This document shows, in pieces, positions 1 through 9,242 of a stretch of 64,000 bases of DNA (the stretch's first letter is position 1; each line of letters starts with the position of its first letter). A program made the translations under genes and the position numbers. The DNA lies in NCBI RefSeq assembly GCF_028280385.1, contig NZ_JANQLX010000001.1, forward strand, positions 248,001-312,000, written 5' to 3'. Below the pieces are notes generated by a model. The model was not told the origin of the DNA. It did not search any database and saw only the letters and a list, made by a program, of their open reading frames with translations. The stretch comes from Allomuricauda sp. (GTDB lineage Bacteria > Bacteroidota > Bacteroidia > Flavobacteriales > Flavobacteriaceae).

Positions 1-2
1 AG

Positions 3-491
3 GTAAGGATTGCGTATATAGGCGCGTTCAGATATGCTAAAATTATTGAGCGTTTGATTGCATCCGTGAACAACAATCCCAATCTGATTTTGAACTTTTA
101 CGGAGCCACCCATGGAAAACTGATAGATAAGATCAATGAAGCTGTGGAATCCAATGAAAACATCAAATATCACGGGCCATTTAAAAACCCGGATGATTTG
201 GAGAAAATTTACAGCGAGAACAACTTGAATTTTGTGGTGTACAACAATACATCAGAGAATGAAAGAGTGGCCATGCCAAATAAATTCTATGAATCAGGAT
301 TTTTCAATGTGCCCATCGTTTGCGCCACCAAAACTTACGTAGGTAAAAGGGTTTTGGAGCAGAATATGGGGTGGACCATCGATATCGACTACGAATCAAT
401 TTCAGGATTCCTAAACGGTTTGGATATTGGGAAATTGAAAGAATACAGTGAAAACATTAAAAAATTGGACAAGAGGCACTTTGTGGCCTGA
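3..491 (+). CDS. Glycosyltransferase (family 4-like), C-terminal fragment, 5' end outside window
   Basis: The reading frame is open from base 3, so the gene begins upstream of the window and only about 162 C-terminal residues are seen. The visible part has the second Rossmann half of a GT-B glycosyltransferase: a strand with IAYIGAF near the left edge, the block NIKYHGPF, and then a conserved acidic/nucleotide-binding helix with MPNKFYESGFFNVPIV, which is where GT4 enzymes bind the sugar nucleotide. The gene ends 14 bases before capE and runs in the same direction, so it is probably part of the same polysaccharide operon. Donor and acceptor sugars cannot be inferred. Family-level assignment is fairly sure; specificity is unknown. 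Confidence 0.75.
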   Translation, partial: VRIAYIGAFRYAKIIERLIASVNNNPNLILNFYGATHGKLIDKINEAVESNENIKYHGPFKNPDDLEKIYSENNLNFVVYNNTSENERVAMPNKFYESGFFNVPIVCATKTYVGKRVLEQNMGWTIDIDYESISGFLNGLDIGKLKEYSENIKKLDKRHFVA

Positions 492-505
492 TTAAAAAAT
501 ATAAT

Positions 506-1510
506 ATGTTCAAAGGCAAAACACTACTAATCACAGGAGGAACAGGATCCTTCGGAAATGCGGTCCTGGACCGGTTTCTAACTACTGACATCGGGGAAAT
601 CCGCATATTTAGTCGTGATGAAAAGAAACAGGACGATATGCGTACCCGTCTAAAGAACCCAAAAATCAAGTTTTACATTGGGGATGTCCGGGACTATAAC
701 AGCATTCATCACGCAATGAACGGAGTGGATTACGTTTTTCATGCTGCTGCGCTAAAGCAAGTGCCATCCTGCGAGTTTTTCCCCATTGAAGCGGCCAAAA
801 CCAACGTATTTGGTACCCAAAACACAATTGATGCCGCTGTGGCCAACAACGTGGGTAAAATTATTTGCCTCAGTACAGATAAGGCTGCTTACCCCATAAA
901 TGCCATGGGAATCAGCAAGGCCCTAATGGAAAAAGTGGCCGTGGCTGCTTCCAGGAACATTCCTGAAGGTTCAACTACAGTGTGCCTTACACGCTACGGC
1001 AACGTAATGGCATCCAGGGGTTCCGTTATTCCACTTTTTGTCAACCAGATAAAAGAAGGGAATCCGTTAACGGTAACCGACCCAAATATGACCCGTTTCT
1101 TAATGTCTCTTGAGGATGCCGTGGATTTGGTACTCTTTGCTTTCCAACATGGGAACCAGGGCGATTTGTTCGTGAACAAGGCCCCCGCCAGTACCATAGG
1201 GGATTTGGCAAAGGCAGTGCGGAACATCTTTAAAGCGGACAATGAGATAAAGGTCATTGGTACCCGTCACGGAGAAAAGTTATATGAAACACTTTGTACT
1301 CGTGAAGAAATGCAAAAAGCTGTGGATATGGGTGATTTTTACCGAATCCCTGCAGATAATAGAGACCTTAACTATAGTCGATATTTTTCCGTTGGGGAAA
1401 CGGATATCAACGCAATTGAGGATTATCATTCCCACAATACCAAACACCTGAATGATGAAGAGCTCGAAAACACGCTTTTGGGGCTCGACTTCATTAAAGA
1501 AAATCTTTAA
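506..1510 (+). CDS. capE: UDP-N-acetylglucosamine 4,6-dehydratase/5-epimerase (CapE/WbjB/FnlA type)
   Basis: This 334-residue extended short-chain dehydrogenase is the expected first enzyme of UDP-N-acetyl-L-fucosamine synthesis: it dehydrates UDP-GlcNAc at C4/C6 and inverts C5. The NAD(P)-binding motif GGTGSFG is at residues 11-17. The catalytic region reads STDKAAYPINAMGISK, so the tyrosine of the usual YxxxK is replaced by Met134, with Lys138 conserved; this Met-Lys pair is a known trait of CapE-type enzymes. The next genes are a cupin, CapF and CapG, which supports this pathway over the related FlaA1/PseB dehydratases. Length is normal for the family. The stop codon overlaps the start of the next gene (TAATGG), suggesting translational coupling. 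Confidence 0.9.
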   Translation: MFKGKTLLITGGTGSFGNAVLDRFLTTDIGEIRIFSRDEKKQDDMRTRLKNPKIKFYIGDVRDYNSIHHAMNGVDYVFHAAALKQVPSCEFFPIEAAKTNVFGTQNTIDAAVANNVGKIICLSTDKAAYPINAMGISKALMEKVAVAASRNIPEGSTTVCLTRYGNVMASRGSVIPLFVNQIKEGNPLTVTDPNMTRFLMSLEDAVDLVLFAFQHGNQGDLFVNKAPASTIGDLAKAVRNIFKADNEIKVIGTRHGEKLYETLCTREEMQKAVDMGDFYRIPADNRDLNYSRYFSVGETDINAIEDYHSHNTKHLNDEELENTLLGLDFIKENL

Positions 1511-1938
1511 TGGAAAACTTTGGATTGATCAAAGGAGAGGTTTATTCGGACGAAAGGGGAACATTACGTTTTGTTAACCAGTTTGATATGTCCGAGATCG
1601 TGCGGTTTTACGAAATCGCCCCCAAGGATCAAACCACTATCCGGGCATGGCAATGCCATCAATTTGAAAAAAAATGGTTCCACTGTCTTTCCGGAAGTTT
1701 CATCATCAACTTGGTGAAAATAGATAACTTTAACAAACCTTCGGACCAATTGTCCCCAGAACGAGTTGAGATTCACGCCCATGTTCCTGAGATCCTGGAA
1801 GTCCCGGGAGGATATGCCACGGGAATCAAAGCGATCGCTGAAAACTCCAGATTACAGGTTTTCTCCAATTTTGGATTAAAGGCCTCTAGTGAGGATGACT
1901 ATCGGTTCCCTCTGGAAAAATGGTCCGCAGAATGGTAA
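1510..1938 (+). CDS. RmlC/WxcM-like cupin sugar epimerase or isomerase
   Basis: A 142-residue single-domain cupin. It resembles dTDP-4-keto-6-deoxysugar epimerases/isomerases: an N-terminal DERGTLRF strand, a core with RAWQCHQFEKKWFHCLSG, and a second half with VPGGYATG. The His residues in WQCHQ and KKWFH are candidates for substrate or metal contacts. It sits between capE and capF, overlapping both at its ends, so it is very probably co-translated with the FucNAc cassette. The three-enzyme S. aureus/P. aeruginosa pathway does not need a fourth enzyme here, so its role is unclear. It may help epimerisation at C3/C5 or modify another sugar. Fold assignment is good; reaction is inferred. Confidence 0.7.
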   Translation: MENFGLIKGEVYSDERGTLRFVNQFDMSEIVRFYEIAPKDQTTIRAWQCHQFEKKWFHCLSGSFIINLVKIDNFNKPSDQLSPERVEIHAHVPEILEVPGGYATGIKAIAENSRLQVFSNFGLKASSEDDYRFPLEKWSAEW

Positions 1939-1943
1939 CAGCA

Positions 1944-3086
1944 ATGAAAAAACATAAAATTGGTATCACCGGACAGGCCGGATTTGTTGGTAACCACCTA
2001 TATACTACCCTCAGTTTGCGGGAAGATGTGGAATTGATTCCCTTCCAGCGCTCTTTTTTTGATCAACCCGAAGCGTTGTCGAATTTTGTGGCCCAGTGCG
2101 ATACTGTGGTTCATTTGGCGGCCATGAATAGGCATGAAGATGCCAATGTTATTTACAACACCAACATTAAACTGGTGGAGGATTTGATTTCCGCCTGTAA
2201 TAGTGTCCATACCAAACCGCATATCATATTTTCTTCTTCCTCCCAAGAAATCAAGGATAATCTGTATGGGAAGTCAAAAAAGGAAGGCAAACAAAAGCTT
2301 GTAGCGTGGGCCCAGGCCTCTGGGGGGAAATTTACTTCCCTTACGATTCCCAATGTATTTGGTCCTTTTGGTCGTCCAAACTACAATTCGGTAGTAGCAA
2401 CATTTTGCCATAAGGTGGCCCATAATGAGGAGCCGACCATCATTAATGACGGGGAAGTAGGCTTGATCTATATCAATGACCTGGTCCAGATTTTTATCGA
2501 TACCATTTTTGGAAAGCAGACATCGGAAAAATTATCTGACAATAGCTCTGAGGTCAACATAGCGCCACAACACTTTGTAAAAGTTTCCAGGATATTGGCC
2601 TTATTGAACAAGTTCAAAAAGGATTATATGGAAAATGGGATTTTCCCCAGCTTGGAAGACCATTTTGAAAAATCCTTGTTCAATACGTTCAGATGTTATA
2701 TTCCGGAATCGCATTATCCCGTTAAATACACCAAGCATACGGACCCACGGGGGAGTTTTGTGGAGATTGCCCGAACGGAAACCTCAGGTCAGTTCTCCTT
2801 TTCCACCACGGTGCCTGGAATTACCCGAGGAAACCATTTCCATACCCGAAAAGCAGAGCGGTTTGCCGTAATAAGTGGAAAGGCCCGTATTCAATTGAGA
2901 AAGATTGGCACCGATGAGGTGATCAATTACGATTTGGACGGGAAAGAACCAGCTTATGTGGATATGCCCATTTGGTATACCCATAATATCACCAATACAG
3001 GAGATGAGGAATTGATCACACTGTTCTGGATCAATGAGCCCTATAATCCGGAAGATGCGGATACATACTTTGAAAACGTAGAATGA
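1944..3086 (+). CDS. capF: UDP-2-acetamido-2,6-dideoxy-hexulose reductase/epimerase, bifunctional (CapF/WbjC/FnlB type)
   Basis: A 380-residue two-domain enzyme that acts second in UDP-L-FucNAc synthesis. Residues 1 to about 245 form an SDR reductase with GITGQAGFVG near the N terminus and a YGKSK (YxxxK) motif near residue 108. From about residue 255 there is a C-terminal cupin with RGNHFHTRKAERF near residue 293, whose histidines bind the metal in CapF. Earlier in-frame ATGs exist at 1920 and 1932, inside the preceding gene. I chose 1944 because it gives the usual CapF N terminus MKKHKIGITG. Domain order and neighbours match the known capEFG order. High certainty. Confidence 0.9.
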   Translation: MKKHKIGITGQAGFVGNHLYTTLSLREDVELIPFQRSFFDQPEALSNFVAQCDTVVHLAAMNRHEDANVIYNTNIKLVEDLISACNSVHTKPHIIFSSSSQEIKDNLYGKSKKEGKQKLVAWAQASGGKFTSLTIPNVFGPFGRPNYNSVVATFCHKVAHNEEPTIINDGEVGLIYINDLVQIFIDTIFGKQTSEKLSDNSSEVNIAPQHFVKVSRILALLNKFKKDYMENGIFPSLEDHFEKSLFNTFRCYIPESHYPVKYTKHTDPRGSFVEIARTETSGQFSFSTTVPGITRGNHFHTRKAERFAVISGKARIQLRKIGTDEVINYDLDGKEPAYVDMPIWYTHNITNTGDEELITLFWINEPYNPEDADTYFENVE

Positions 3087-3105
3087 CAAACCAAAAATAA
3101 GAGCT

Positions 3106-4239
3106 TTGAAAAAACTTAAAGTTTTAACCGTAGTCGGGACAAGACCTGAAATTATTCGCTTGGCTTGCGTATTAAATGCCCTTGATGCCAACGAGGCCAT
3201 AGAGCATACTTTGGTTCATACGGGTCAGAATTATGACTATGAGCTCAATGAGATATTTTTTGAGGATTTCGGAATCAGAAAACCCGACCACTTTTTGAAT
3301 GCAGCAGGAAAGAACGCCACGGAAACTGTGGGGAATATTCTTATCACCATAGATCCATTGCTGGAAAAGATAGACCCTGATGCCTTTTTGGTGTTGGGGG
3401 ATACCAATTCCTGTCTTTGTGCCATCCCGGCCAAAAAGCGAAAGATACCTGTATTCCATATGGAGGCGGGAAATAGGTGTTTTGACCAGCGTGTTCCCGA
3501 AGAGACCAACCGGAAAATCGTGGATCATGTTGCCGATATCAACCTGACTTATAGCGATATAGCTAGGGAATACCTGCTTCGAGAAGGACTCTCACCTGAT
3601 CGGGTGATCAAGACCGGAAGTCCCATGTACGAAGTACTGCACCAGTTCAAGGAAAAAATTGAATCATCAACGGTGTTAAAAGACCTGGGGCTTGAGAGGG
3701 AAAAATATTTTGTGGTCTCTTCCCATAGGGAGGAGAATATCAACAACCCCAAAAATTTTGAAGGTCTGATCACTTCCTTGAACCAAATTGCGGAAACCTA
3801 TGATTACCCGGTCATTGTTTCCACACATCCCCGTACCCGAAATATGCTGGATTCCAAACAAGTAAAGGCCCATAAGAACATCCAGTTCTTAAAACCACTT
3901 GGTTTCTCCGATTATAATGCCCTTCAAGTGAATTCCTTCGCTGTTTTGTCGGATAGTGGTACTATTTCCGAAGAGTCGTCCATTTTAAATTTTAGGGCGT
4001 TGAATATTCGTGAGGCCCACGAAAGACCCGAAGCTATGGAGGAAGCCTCCGTGATGATGGTAGGATTGAACCCTGAACGCATTCTGCAAGGTCTGAAGGC
4101 ATTGGAAGGGCAAAAAAGAAGTCCTGAAAGAAATTTCCGGGAAGTTTCCGACTATTCCATGCCCAATGTGAGCGAAAAAGTGGTTCGGATCATTATTTCC
4201 TATGTGGATTACGTTAACCGTGTTGTATGGCAGAAGTAA
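3106..4239 (+). CDS. capG: UDP-N-acetyl-hexosamine 2-epimerase (CapG/WbjD/FnlC type)
   Basis: A 377-residue non-hydrolysing 2-epimerase of the WecB fold, the third enzyme of UDP-L-FucNAc synthesis. Family hallmarks are VVGTRPEIIRL at the N terminus, HTGQNYD, GDTNSCL, HMEAGNRCFD, SSHREENINNP and SDSGTISEESS, the last being the UDP-binding region near residue 283. The start codon is TTG at 3106; no ATG lies near, and the TTG puts the first beta strand at the right distance. It follows capF by 19 bases and overlaps the following glycosyltransferase gene by 13 bases. The hydrolysing NeuC-type alternative is less likely given the neighbours. Confidence 0.9.
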   Translation: MKKLKVLTVVGTRPEIIRLACVLNALDANEAIEHTLVHTGQNYDYELNEIFFEDFGIRKPDHFLNAAGKNATETVGNILITIDPLLEKIDPDAFLVLGDTNSCLCAIPAKKRKIPVFHMEAGNRCFDQRVPEETNRKIVDHVADINLTYSDIAREYLLREGLSPDRVIKTGSPMYEVLHQFKEKIESSTVLKDLGLEREKYFVVSSHREENINNPKNFEGLITSLNQIAETYDYPVIVSTHPRTRNMLDSKQVKAHKNIQFLKPLGFSDYNALQVNSFAVLSDSGTISEESSILNFRALNIREAHERPEAMEEASVMMVGLNPERILQGLKALEGQKRSPERNFREVSDYSMPNVSEKVVRIIISYVDYVNRVVWQK

Positions 4240-5426
4240 AAAAGGTCATTTTCGTTGCCCTGGGATTTCCCAATGTGGAGGTTCGAAGATTTTTGTATTC
4301 CAATCTTATGTTGGAATATCATAATGATGGTCATGAAGTGTTCGTAATCGCTGCCGATAATACCATTAGGAAGTCGGCTATAAGTGTTGAAGGTGGGATG
4401 ACCATTCTTAGGGTTCCTTCCTTGGAGCTTTATGGGAACAACAAATTGATCAAAGGTCTTTCCAACATGTTGCTGCCCTTCCTTTATAAAAGGGCGCTTA
4501 AAAAACATAAGATCAAATTGGATTTTGATTTGATTTTTATGCCCACGCCTCCCATAACCCTTATAGATGTGGCATTTTGGCTCAAAAAGAAAACAAAGGG
4601 CAAATTGTATTTGATACTAAGGGACATATTCCCACAAAATGCAGTGGATTTAAAAATGATGAAGGAGAATGGGATAATCCATTCCTATTTCCGTAAAAAG
4701 GAAATAAAATTGTACAAGACGTCCGATTTTATCGGATGTATGTCACCGGCCAATGTAGCATATGTCAAAAAACATAATCCATATCTGGATCATGGTAAAC
4801 TACATTTGCTTCCCAACTGGGCAGCTGTAAAGGAATTGGATGGAGTGGACCAAGGGGTAACTAAAGCACAATTTGGTCTTGAAGGTAAGATTGTGGCCAT
4901 ATTTGGTGGAAATATGGGATTACCGCAAAAATTGGAAAACATTATCAATTTGGCCAAAAGTTGTCAAGAATTGGATGACTTGGTGTTTTATTTAATTGGG
5001 AAGGGGACACAACAGAAGAAGATAGCCCAAATGATCCAAGACCTAAAATTGGAAAACATAATACTTAAGGAACATCTGCCACGGAATGAATACAATGCGT
5101 TGTTACGGGTATCCGATATTGGCCTGATCTCGCTGCACGAAGATTTTACCATACCCAATTATCCATCCAAGGTGTTGGCCTATTATCAGTTTAAAAAACC
5201 GGTATTGGCCTCTGTGGATGTGAACACGGATTTTGGAACGTTCCAGGAAAAAATCAATTGCGGACTATGGTCCGAGGCTGGAAATACGGAAGCCTTAAAA
5301 AAGAACTTGGTGAAGTTGTATAAGGACGAAAAATTGAGGGAAGAACTTGGTCAGAACGGTTATGACTATTGGATAAATAATCTTACTCCCAAGCATGCCT
5401 ACAAGATTGCGAGTAGCCAAGTCTAA
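4227..5426 (+). CDS. Glycosyltransferase, WbuB-like (candidate L-FucNAc transferase)
   Basis: A 399-residue GT-B fold enzyme of glycosyltransferase family 4. The first domain carries DLIFMPTPPITLIDVAFWL and LILRDIFPQNAVDL, a pattern seen in WbuB-type transferases that follow fnlABC genes in other bacteria. The second domain has GGNMGLPQKLENI and, near residue 307, PNYPSKVLAYYQFKKPVLAS for nucleotide-sugar binding. It overlaps capG by 13 bases, so it is coupled to the FucNAc cassette. By analogy with O-antigen clusters it would transfer FucNAc onto the lipid-linked repeat unit. Family is certain; sugar specificity is inferred from context. Confidence 0.8.
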   Translation: MAEVKKVIFVALGFPNVEVRRFLYSNLMLEYHNDGHEVFVIAADNTIRKSAISVEGGMTILRVPSLELYGNNKLIKGLSNMLLPFLYKRALKKHKIKLDFDLIFMPTPPITLIDVAFWLKKKTKGKLYLILRDIFPQNAVDLKMMKENGIIHSYFRKKEIKLYKTSDFIGCMSPANVAYVKKHNPYLDHGKLHLLPNWAAVKELDGVDQGVTKAQFGLEGKIVAIFGGNMGLPQKLENIINLAKSCQELDDLVFYLIGKGTQQKKIAQMIQDLKLENIILKEHLPRNEYNALLRVSDIGLISLHEDFTIPNYPSKVLAYYQFKKPVLASVDVNTDFGTFQEKINCGLWSEAGNTEALKKNLVKLYKDEKLREELGQNGYDYWINNLTPKHAYKIASSQV

Positions 5427-5504
5427 AACTTAAATTGTCAACAAGAACGAACCATGGGTTCCTTCAGCGAATGATTGTATTATAGAACGCGTTATTCTTA
5501 AACT

Positions 5505-6752
5505 ATGACCAACAATCCATATAACACCGACAAATTTGCCGAACTCTGGATAAAACATTTCATGGACCCGTCCACGGAGGCAAAGCGATTTGATTATATA
5601 GATGGCGTAAATTTTTATAAGAGCAAGCGTTTTCCCCTGTATGTGAACGTTGGAAGAAATTTAACCAAGGGGTTCTATTATACCATCAATGGGGATAAGG
5701 TAAAAGGGGGGCACCACGTATTTTTGATCAGGGATGTTCCCACCTATTTCAATGTACCCGAAATTAAGGGAGTGAAAAAGTTAAAGGCAATTAGGGCACG
5801 CCAATACAATGGTTATCTGACCTATCTTGATAAGTATTCCAGTTTAGAGGATTTTATTTTGGATAAATACAATTCTTCGGGAAGAAACGTGCTCAGAAGA
5901 AGGACAAAGGGACTTGAAGGCAGCTTTGATATCAAACACGAAGCATATTATGGAGCTATAGACCAGGACACCTATGATATCGTTATTGACAAGTTCCATG
6001 AATTGCTGGTCAAACGATTTACGGATAAGAAAACGGAATATCATATCCTCGATAAATGGGACTATTTCAAGGAGTTGATTCACCATATGATTCTCCACAA
6101 AGAAGCAGTTTTATTGGTCACTTATGAAAATAATAATCCCATAGGAATGTATCTCAGCATTTGTATGGATAAGGTTGTTTCCGGAGCCATTCCTGTTTTT
6201 GACACTGACTATTACAAATTTGGATTGGGGACCACCCTTACCAATAAAATGATTGAATGGAGTATTGAAAACGATATGGAAATTTTCGATTCTTCAAAAG
6301 GGGATTATGGGGAAAAAGCCAAGATCAGCGACTTAAAATACGCTTTTGAATACCATATACTCTATAATCCAAAATCCATATTTTCCGCTTTAATGGCTTT
6401 TGGTATGGGGTCCTTTTTTAAGTTCAAACAGTATTTACGGGAAAAGGAGCTGCATTCAGTCTACCACAATCTAAAATTTAAATTGGGAGGAAAAAAAGGC
6501 AAGGCGAATCCAGGTGCTGCCAAATTCGAATATGTGAACCACGATGCATCAAATTTTGAGGAAGGCGGAATGGCCCAAATCGATTTGGAAAATAAAAATT
6601 ACGCTTTTCTAAAAAAAATGGTGTTTGATTTTCTATACAAGAGTAGGGACCATGTACGGGAAGTTGCCGTGTTCAAAAATGAGGACACCGGACATTTCTT
6701 TGTTGTGGGAAAAGCCAAAATGCTAGAGATAATCCCTGCGGCCAATGATTAA
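5505..6752 (+). CDS. FemAB/GNAT-like acyltransferase (Acetyltransf_6/BioF2-like)
   Basis: A 415-residue cytoplasmic protein, no signal peptide. The middle part, roughly residues 120-290, looks like the FemAB/CelD-type double-GNAT domain: SSGRNVLRRRTKGLEG, then EAVLLVTYENNNPIGMYLSIC and GLGTTLTNKMIEWSIENDMEIFDSSKGDYGEKAK. Such domains transfer acyl or aminoacyl groups, and members are common in exopolysaccharide loci. It lies 78 bases after the WbuB-like gene, last in the plus-strand run, and converges on the sulfotransferase gene. It may acylate an amino sugar of the repeat unit; substrate is not knowable from the sequence. The C-terminal 90 residues are not recognised. Confidence 0.6.
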   Translation: MTNNPYNTDKFAELWIKHFMDPSTEAKRFDYIDGVNFYKSKRFPLYVNVGRNLTKGFYYTINGDKVKGGHHVFLIRDVPTYFNVPEIKGVKKLKAIRARQYNGYLTYLDKYSSLEDFILDKYNSSGRNVLRRRTKGLEGSFDIKHEAYYGAIDQDTYDIVIDKFHELLVKRFTDKKTEYHILDKWDYFKELIHHMILHKEAVLLVTYENNNPIGMYLSICMDKVVSGAIPVFDTDYYKFGLGTTLTNKMIEWSIENDMEIFDSSKGDYGEKAKISDLKYAFEYHILYNPKSIFSALMAFGMGSFFKFKQYLREKELHSVYHNLKFKLGGKKGKANPGAAKFEYVNHDASNFEEGGMAQIDLENKNYAFLKKMVFDFLYKSRDHVREVAVFKNEDTGHFFVVGKAKMLEIIPAAND

Positions 6753-6779
6753 TTGGTAATATGGGCGGGTGCTAAAAAA

Positions 6780-7574
6780 TTAAGCATCCACTTTTTGACC
6801 TTGAATCAATTTGTTGACGAGATCCATATACCGCTCATCAGTTTCCTTGTTCTCGTATACATACTGCTTCATCAGGCCAGTATTTTTTTCAGACTGTTCC
6901 ATTCTGGCCTCTTCACCCATCAATTTCTCCAAGGTGGGTACAAAGTCCTGCAAATCCTTGATCCAGACATAATGTACATTTTTCAGCTGACCGGTCTTTT
7001 CGGTAAACGACATGTAGAAATCAATCAATTTAAGGACAACATCCAGTTTTTCCTCTTCTGTGTATTCAAAGAAGTTGGCTAGATCAACGCCCACAATTTT
7101 TTTCCAGAACAGTTCATTGGTCCAAAAATAGTGTTGACCATATCTTTTAACCTGATACCAGTGGTTTACCACCGAAGTGGCCCAAGAACAAGGCTTTCTC
7201 AAAACGCAGACGTAAGAGAGGTCCTTGCCGATGTCATGATTGGCAAGTTCGTCAACATAGGCGGACCAAAATCCGGATGCCTCCAGTTTTAGATTCAAGG
7301 AATTCAGTCTTCTGACAAAATATCCATCGAAATCCTCTCCCATCTTTTTTACCGAAGCATGATGGATAGGTTCATGCCTGGATATGTCATATCTAAAACA
7401 GCTGGCTAAATAAGTGGTACCCGTTTTATAGGGAGAGATGCTGTAAATAGTTTGGTTGTCCAATATTTTAGACCCTTCCTTGGACCAGTTTCTATAAATC
7501 TTTTTGGCTTGTAGGCTCAATGCCGTTTTATGCAGCGGAGATTGTACGATTAGCTTGTTTATTGCTCTTTTCAT
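6780..7574 (-). CDS. PAPS-dependent sulfotransferase family protein
   Basis: A 264-residue protein with the two PAPS-binding signatures of P-loop sulfotransferases: the 5'-phosphosulfate loop YSISPYKTGTTYLAS near the N terminus and the 3'-phosphate motif VCVLRKPCSWATSVV about 90 residues later. These enzymes move sulfate from PAPS to a hydroxyl or amino group. The TTG at 7601 would add nine residues; I prefer the ATG at 7574. It is transcribed opposite to the FucNAc cassette and lies 172 bases downstream of ugd on the same strand. Its place in the locus suggests that the polysaccharide is sulfated, but a lipid or protein acceptor is possible. Confidence 0.75.
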   Translation of the reverse strand: MKRAINKLIVQSPLHKTALSLQAKKIYRNWSKEGSKILDNQTIYSISPYKTGTTYLASCFRYDISRHEPIHHASVKKMGEDFDGYFVRRLNSLNLKLEASGFWSAYVDELANHDIGKDLSYVCVLRKPCSWATSVVNHWYQVKRYGQHYFWTNELFWKKIVGVDLANFFEYTEEEKLDVVLKLIDFYMSFTEKTGQLKNVHYVWIKDLQDFVPTLEKLMGEEARMEQSEKNTGLMKQYVYENKETDERYMDLVNKLIQGQKVDA

Positions 7575-7701
7575 ATTGGACTTAATTGATTGGCATCCCA
7601 AAGTAGTAAAATAGTTTTCACTTAAGTAAATAAAATCCGACCATCAGTAGGAAAGATAGACGTGAAGTAACAATCACGAATGACCTTTATTAAATGGGGA
7701 A

Positions 7702-7726
7702 AAAATCGTATTGGATTATCGATTTT
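7702..7726 (-). terminator. Weak hairpin with T-tract downstream of ugd
   Basis: The arms AAAATCG and CGATTTT (7702-7708 and 7720-7726) pair perfectly around an 11-base loop. Read on the minus strand the second arm runs into six Ts. This is 20 bases after the ugd stop and so could end that transcript. The stem has only two G-C pairs, so it may be weak. Confidence 0.35.
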
Positions 7727-7746
7727 AGTATTGCTACCGGACAATA

Positions 7747-9078
7747 CTATTCCGTTTTTCCAATTTGATAATAGGTAAAGCCCAATTCCCTAAGTCGATC
7801 ATCATCAAACTGGTTGCGTCCATCAAAGATCACAGGCTGTTTCAAGGAAGTTTTGATCTCCATAAAGTCTGGGGAACGGAATTCTTTCCATTCGGTCAGC
7901 AAAAGCATGGCATCCGCTCCTTGGAGCGCTTCATATTTGCTATTGGCATAGCTTACGTTGTCATTGCCCTTCAAATAAAAGGACTGTGCTTCATGTACTG
8001 CTTTTGGGTCGTACGCTTGTATTTTTGCTCCCAAAGAAGTCAACTTTTTTATGATATAAATGGAAGGTGCTTCCCTCATATCATCGGTGCCAGGTTTAAA
8101 GGAAAGTCCCCATACGGCAAATGTCTTACCGGATAGGTTTTCACCGTAGTGCGAAATGACCTTGTCCGCAATTACAAACTTTTGTCGGTCGTTCACATCT
8201 TCCACTGCATTGAGCAACTGGGCATCATAACCCATACTTTCTGCAGTTTTCTTGAGTGCTTTTACGTCTTTTGGAAAACAACTGCCCCCATAACCGCTTC
8301 CGGGATAAATAAAACTGTACCCAATACGGCTATCGGAACCAATCCCAATACGTACCTTGTTCACATCGGCACCCACGCGTTCGCAGATGTTGGCCACCTC
8401 GTTCATAAATGAGATTTTGGTTGCCAACATGGCATTGGCCACATATTTGGTCATTTCTGCAGAGCGCACGTCCATGACCAGCATGCGGTCCATACTACTT
8501 CTAAAGAAAGGTGCATAGAGTCGACGCATGGCTTCGGCGGTTTCCTTGTCATCGGTACCTACCACAACTCGGTCAGGTTTCATAAAATCGCCAATGGCAT
8601 CCCCTTCCTTAAGGAATTCAGGATTGGAAACCACATGGAATTCAATGTTGGCACCCCTTGCTTCCAGTTCTTTGCTAATGGTTGCCTTGACCTTGTCCGC
8701 AGTACCCACCGGAACCGTTGATTTGTCAACCACAATAAGCGGGGAGGACATGTGTTGGCCAATTTCTTTGGCAACCTGTAGTACATATTGTAGGTCGGCC
8801 GAGCCATCTTCACCCATGGGAGTGCCCACAGCAATAAATGCCATATCACAATCGTCAAGACACGCTTTTAATTGGGTGTGAAAATAGAGCGTGTTGTTTG
8901 CTACGTTACGCTTTACCATGGCCTCAAGTCCCGGTTCATAAATTGGAATGATGCCATTTTTCAGATTTTCTATTTTTTGTTCATCGATATCAACGCAGGT
9001 TACCTTGTTGCCCATTTCGGCAAAACATGTTCCAGTAACCAATCCAACGTACCCTGTACCAACTATTGTTATTTTCAT
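7747..9078 (-). CDS. ugd: UDP-glucose 6-dehydrogenase
   Basis: A 443-residue enzyme that oxidises UDP-glucose twice to UDP-glucuronate using NAD. The Rossmann motif [10 protein letters not shown] is at residues 7-16. The catalytic cysteine is Cys267 in [12 protein letters not shown], and Lys211 in [12 protein letters not shown] is the conserved active-site lysine. The C-terminal UDP-binding domain has FDGRNQFD. Length is typical. It is 164 bases downstream of a UDP-glucuronate-epimerase-like gene on the same strand, so together they would supply UDP-GlcA and UDP-GalA for the polysaccharide. Confidence 0.95.
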   Translation of the reverse strand: MKITIVGTGYVGLVTGTCFAEMGNKVTCVDIDEQKIENLKNGIIPIYEPGLEAMVKRNVANNTLYFHTQLKACLDDCDMAFIAVGTPMGEDGSADLQYVLQVAKEIGQHMSSPLIVVDKSTVPVGTADKVKATISKELEARGANIEFHVVSNPEFLKEGDAIGDFMKPDRVVVGTDDKETAEAMRRLYAPFFRSSMDRMLVMDVRSAEMTKYVANAMLATKISFMNEVANICERVGADVNKVRIGIGSDSRIGYSFIYPGSGYGGSCFPKDVKALKKTAESMGYDAQLLNAVEDVNDRQKFVIADKVISHYGENLSGKTFAVWGLSFKPGTDDMREAPSIYIIKKLTSLGAKIQAYDPKAVHEAQSFYLKGNDNVSYANSKYEALQGADAMLLLTEWKEFRSPDFMEIKTSLKQPVIFDGRNQFDDDRLRELGFTYYQIGKTE

Positions 9079-9242
9079 ATGGGTCTATATAATTAGCTGC
9101 TAAATTTTTGGTGAATTGAAATTCCACGCAAAGATGCGACAAAGAAACGAATCTGGTAGCGGATCTAGATGAACTTTTGATAAAACGGATGAAAGGTGGG
9201 GAATGGCAAATTTAGCTGTTTTCCCAGTAGCCAAAATAGGGT

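Noticed and set aside
6753..7082. Plus-strand 109-codon ORF at the end of the GNAT-like gene
   Set aside because: It lies antisense to the sulfotransferase gene, which has clear PAPS motifs, and its own translation shows no family features.
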